From: Algirhabdus cladophorae
GTDB taxonomy: Bacteria > Pseudomonadota > Alphaproteobacteria > Rhodobacterales > Rhodobacteraceae
NCBI RefSeq assembly: GCF_044772865.1
Contig: NZ_CP173029.1
Coordinates: 1,488,001-1,552,000 of the forward strand
DNA: 64,000 nucleotides
Direction: 5' to 3'
Under the pieces are notes generated by a model. The model was not told where the DNA came from. It was given only the letters and a program-made list of their open reading frames with translations, and ran no database searches. Made by a program: the position numbers and the translations under genes. Below are positions 61,989-64,000 of the stretch, piece after piece; position 1 is the first letter of the stretch; each line of letters opens with the position of its first letter.

Positions 61989-63257
61989 TTATTGGTAGCC
62001 TTCCGGGAAGGGATCCGGCTCTACCAATTCGGCGGTCTCAAACACCACCTCATATTGACCATCCGGCTTTGCTAGGCCGACACGGGTCTTGGACCAGAGG
62101 TGGTGATTTTCGTGAACTTTTACATAGCCTTCTGGGGCTGTGTCCAACTCGATACCAATTTGGGCTTCGCGGACTTTGTCCACATCGAAGGAGCCTGCTT
62201 TTTCCACGGCGGCTTTCCACAACCATGGGCCAAGATAGGCCGCCTGTGTAACATCGCCGATCACGATGTCCTCGCCCCACATTTCTTTGAAGGCTTTGAC
62301 GAAAGCTATGTTGTTTGGATTGTCGAGGGACTGGAAGTACTTCATGCAGGCATAAGCGCCTTCCATATTCTCGCCGCCAATGCCCAAAATTTCGTCCTCG
62401 GTGACCGAAATCGTCAGCAGGATCGGATCCTCGGCAGTCATGTCGATGCCTGCGGCTTTGAGCTGCTTGTAGAAGGCCACGTTCGAGCCACCCACAACAA
62501 TGGCGTAAATCACGTCAGGTTTGCGTAAGCGGATCTTGTTGATGACCGAGTTGAACTGAGTGTGACCCAGAGGATAGTAATCCTCGCCCACAACTTTGCC
62601 GCCAAGGAAGTTTTCGATGTGCTTGCGAGCGATTTTGTTCGATGTACGTGGCCAGATGTAGTCAGAGCCCAGCAGATAAAAGCTGTTTGCGCCTTTGGTT
62701 TCTTTGACCCAATCCAGACCTGCGATGATCTGCTGCGTGGCTTCTTGGCCAGTGTAGATCACGTTGGGGCTTTCTTCCAAACCCTCGTAGAAGGTCGGGT
62801 AGTACAGGAAACCATTGTGCTGTTCGAACACCGGCAGCACGGCTTTGCGGCTGGCGGATGTCCAGCAGCCCATGACCGATGCGACCTTGTCGTTGACTAG
62901 CAATTTGCGGGCTTTTTCTGCGAACGTCGGCCAATCGGACGCGCCATCTTCTTGGATCACTTCGATCTGACGGCCCAGCACACCGCCCATTTCGTTGATC
63001 TGTTTGATCGCAAGCTTTTCGGCCTGAACCGACCCGGTCTCCGAGATCGCCATAGTCCCAGTCACCGAATGCAAAATGCCGACTGTGACTGTGTCGTCGG
63101 TAACCGCCAGACCTGTTGTGTTGACCTCAGCGGTGGGAAAGCTTTGTGCCATCAAGCCTTTAGGTGCAAAGAGGGCTGCCCCAAATGCAGCAGAGCTTGC
63201 CATCATGGCACGGCGACTCAGGCCGTCCGTTTTCTTTGAAGAAGGTGTGTCAGACAT
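61989..63257 (-). CDS. urtA: Urea/short-chain amide ABC transporter substrate-binding protein UrtA
   Basis: 422 residues from ATG 63257 (AAGGA 7 bases upstream; an ATG two codons earlier is too near the ribosome-binding site). A twin-arginine signal (LSRRAMMASSAAFGAALFAP, cleavage after LMAQS) exports the folded protein by the Tat route. The mature part is a periplasmic-binding fold type I (VTVGILHSVTGTMAISE, GGSNVAFYKQLKAAG). Heads the operon urtABCDE-fmdAB. Urea, formamide or acetamide are the plausible ligands; no urease is in the window. Confidence 0.92.
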   Translation of the reverse strand: MSDTPSSKKTDGLSRRAMMASSAAFGAALFAPKGLMAQSFPTAEVNTTGLAVTDDTVTVGILHSVTGTMAISETGSVQAEKLAIKQINEMGGVLGRQIEVIQEDGASDWPTFAEKARKLLVNDKVASVMGCWTSASRKAVLPVFEQHNGFLYYPTFYEGLEESPNVIYTGQEATQQIIAGLDWVKETKGANSFYLLGSDYIWPRTSNKIARKHIENFLGGKVVGEDYYPLGHTQFNSVINKIRLRKPDVIYAIVVGGSNVAFYKQLKAAGIDMTAEDPILLTISVTEDEILGIGGENMEGAYACMKYFQSLDNPNNIAFVKAFKEMWGEDIVIGDVTQAAYLGPWLWKAAVEKAGSFDVDKVREAQIGIELDTAPEGYVKVHENHHLWSKTRVGLAKPDGQYEVVFETAELVEPDPFPEGYQ

Positions 63258-63343
63258 ATCCATTCCTTTTTCGGATGCTAAAAGATTAGGCGATTCCAAG
63301 TTTCGCCAACTTCTTCAGGATCAGGGCAACGGTGGCGGATCGA

Positions 63344-63363
63344 TATACGTCGAATGACGTATA
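63344..63363. promoter_or_regulatory. Palindromic operator-like site between urtA and divergent gene
   Basis: TATACGTC-GAAT-GACGTATA, a perfect 8+8 bp inverted repeat. It lies 87 bases upstream of urtA and 125 upstream of the divergent gene, a good place for a shared activator or repressor. Confidence 0.7.
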
Positions 63364-63487
63364 GGCCTGCGCGTTTTGTCCCCTATTGTTCTAACGCAAT
63401 GGGAAACCCGTTTGATTGGGAGGGGGGGCGCAGTCTGGTGACTGTCGCGCGCTTGGACGGTTCGTTTCACAACAAAGGCTTTGGGAC

Positions 63488-64000
63488 ATGGCAACTGCAC
63501 TTAAAGCGACCAGTGAAAAGCGGACGTATAACCGTTGGGTCGCAAATGAGACGATGGAAGACTTCGCGCTGCGGTTCACGGCCCGCCGCGCACGCCGGTG
63601 GAGCTATGCACGGGTGGCCAACACCGCAATTGGTTCAATCTCGTTTCTAGCGCTTGAGGCGATTGGGGCTGCGATCACCATCACCTACGGCTTTGATATC
63701 GCGATTGTGGCCATCATGTGGGTCGGCATGTTGCTGTTTCTTACGGGCTTTCCGATCTGCTTTTACGCAGCGCGCTACGGCGTCGACATCGATTTGCTGA
63801 CACGTGGCGCGGGCTTTGGCTATATCGGCTCGACGATTACGTCGCTGATCTATGCCTCTTTCACCTTCATCTTTTTTGCGCTGGAGGCCGCGATCCTTGC
63901 CTTGGCTTTGGACTTCCTTTTCGGGCTGCCGATTTTTCTGGGATATATCGTCAGCGCCTTGGTGGTGATCCCGCTGGTGGTCAATGGGTTTTCCAAAATC
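63488..64000 (+). CDS. NCS1 permease-like membrane protein, possibly a transporter-linked sensor kinase (partial)
   Basis: Open from ATG 63488 to the right edge (171 residues so far). After a basic N-terminal tail (FTARRARRWSYARVAN) there are at least four hydrophobic spans; GFGYIGSTITSLIYASFTFI and the DLLTRGAGFG motif fit nucleobase/cation symporter-1-type transporters. Very similar openings occur, as I recall, in hybrid sensor histidine kinases of roseobacters with a transporter-like sensor, and a kinase beside a urea/amide operon would make sense. The kinase part is outside the window, so this is undecided. Confidence 0.65.
   Translation, partial: MATALKATSEKRTYNRWVANETMEDFALRFTARRARRWSYARVANTAIGSISFLALEAIGAAITITYGFDIAIVAIMWVGMLLFLTGFPICFYAARYGVDIDLLTRGAGFGYIGSTITSLIYASFTFIFFALEAAILALALDFLFGLPIFLGYIVSALVVIPLVVNGFSKI

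Overview
The window reads as a chromosomal segment of an alphaproteobacterium of the Rhodobacteraceae/Roseobacter group. The evidence is a two-piece (circularly permuted) tmRNA with the tag ANDNKAPMALAA, a DMSP demethylation pair (dmdA-acuI) of marine roseobacter type, the trgA-trgB-cysK order known from Rhodobacter, and an SspB-like gene next to fumC.

1-20.2 kb is ordinary core DNA. Minus strand: fumC (running off the left edge), an SspB-like ClpXP adaptor, an unknown exported or anchored protein, the tmRNA, and a GntR/FadR-type regulator overlapping a DUF4345 membrane gene. Divergent from the regulator is a plus-strand run: DUF2182 membrane protein, DUF1326 protein, DinB-like protein, dmdA, acuI, a strong terminator, then a BCCT transporter. 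Two GTCNGAC operator-like sites lie in the divergent gap. A cysteine desulfurase-like gene, a photolyase and a cyclopropane-fatty-acid synthase-like gene follow, then trgA-trgB-cysK-mechanosensitive channel-alanyl-tRNA editing protein, and tRNA-Ser(GGA).

20.2-37.7 kb is a 17.5-kb integrated island. It sits at the 3' end of tRNA-Ser: an imperfect 20-bp copy of that end (18/20) recurs at 37690-37709, next to a tyrosine integrase. Tandem 12-bp repeats (GTTTAGCAGAAT type) occur near both ends in the same orientation and look like integrase arm sites. Cargo: a DGQHR-domain protein with a possible HEPN-like partner, two serine recombinases, a small RHH-like protein, a secreted polysaccharide lyase-like lipoprotein with two small companions, and a divergent pair of HTH regulators with matching operators. 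One regulator leads a tightly coupled seven-gene operon: HTH, MmeI/YeeA-like adenine methyltransferase, membrane-anchored unknown, NucS-like nuclease with a PUA/EVE-like tail, small PDDEXK-like protein, DEAD-box helicase, GIY-YIG nuclease. This is the best candidate for an undescribed restriction-like defence system.

37.7-56.6 kb holds a RidA pseudogene, then a minus-strand cluster of five very large coupled genes of unknown function (528, 1436, 854, 1086 and 706 residues) preceded by a 1355-residue RTX calcium-binding protein. The 1086-residue protein resembles the DUF6603 family. The 1436-residue protein begins with an EF-Tu domain II-like barrel and has no GTPase domain. This cluster is the second candidate for an undescribed system.

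56.7-64 kb is a nitrogen-acquisition operon on the minus strand: a urea/short-chain-amide ABC transporter (urtABCDE type), formamidase (fmdA) and an FmdB zinc-ribbon protein. Divergent from it, and cut by the right edge, is a gene starting with an NCS1 permease-like membrane domain, possibly a transporter-linked sensor kinase. A perfect palindrome lies in the divergent promoter region.
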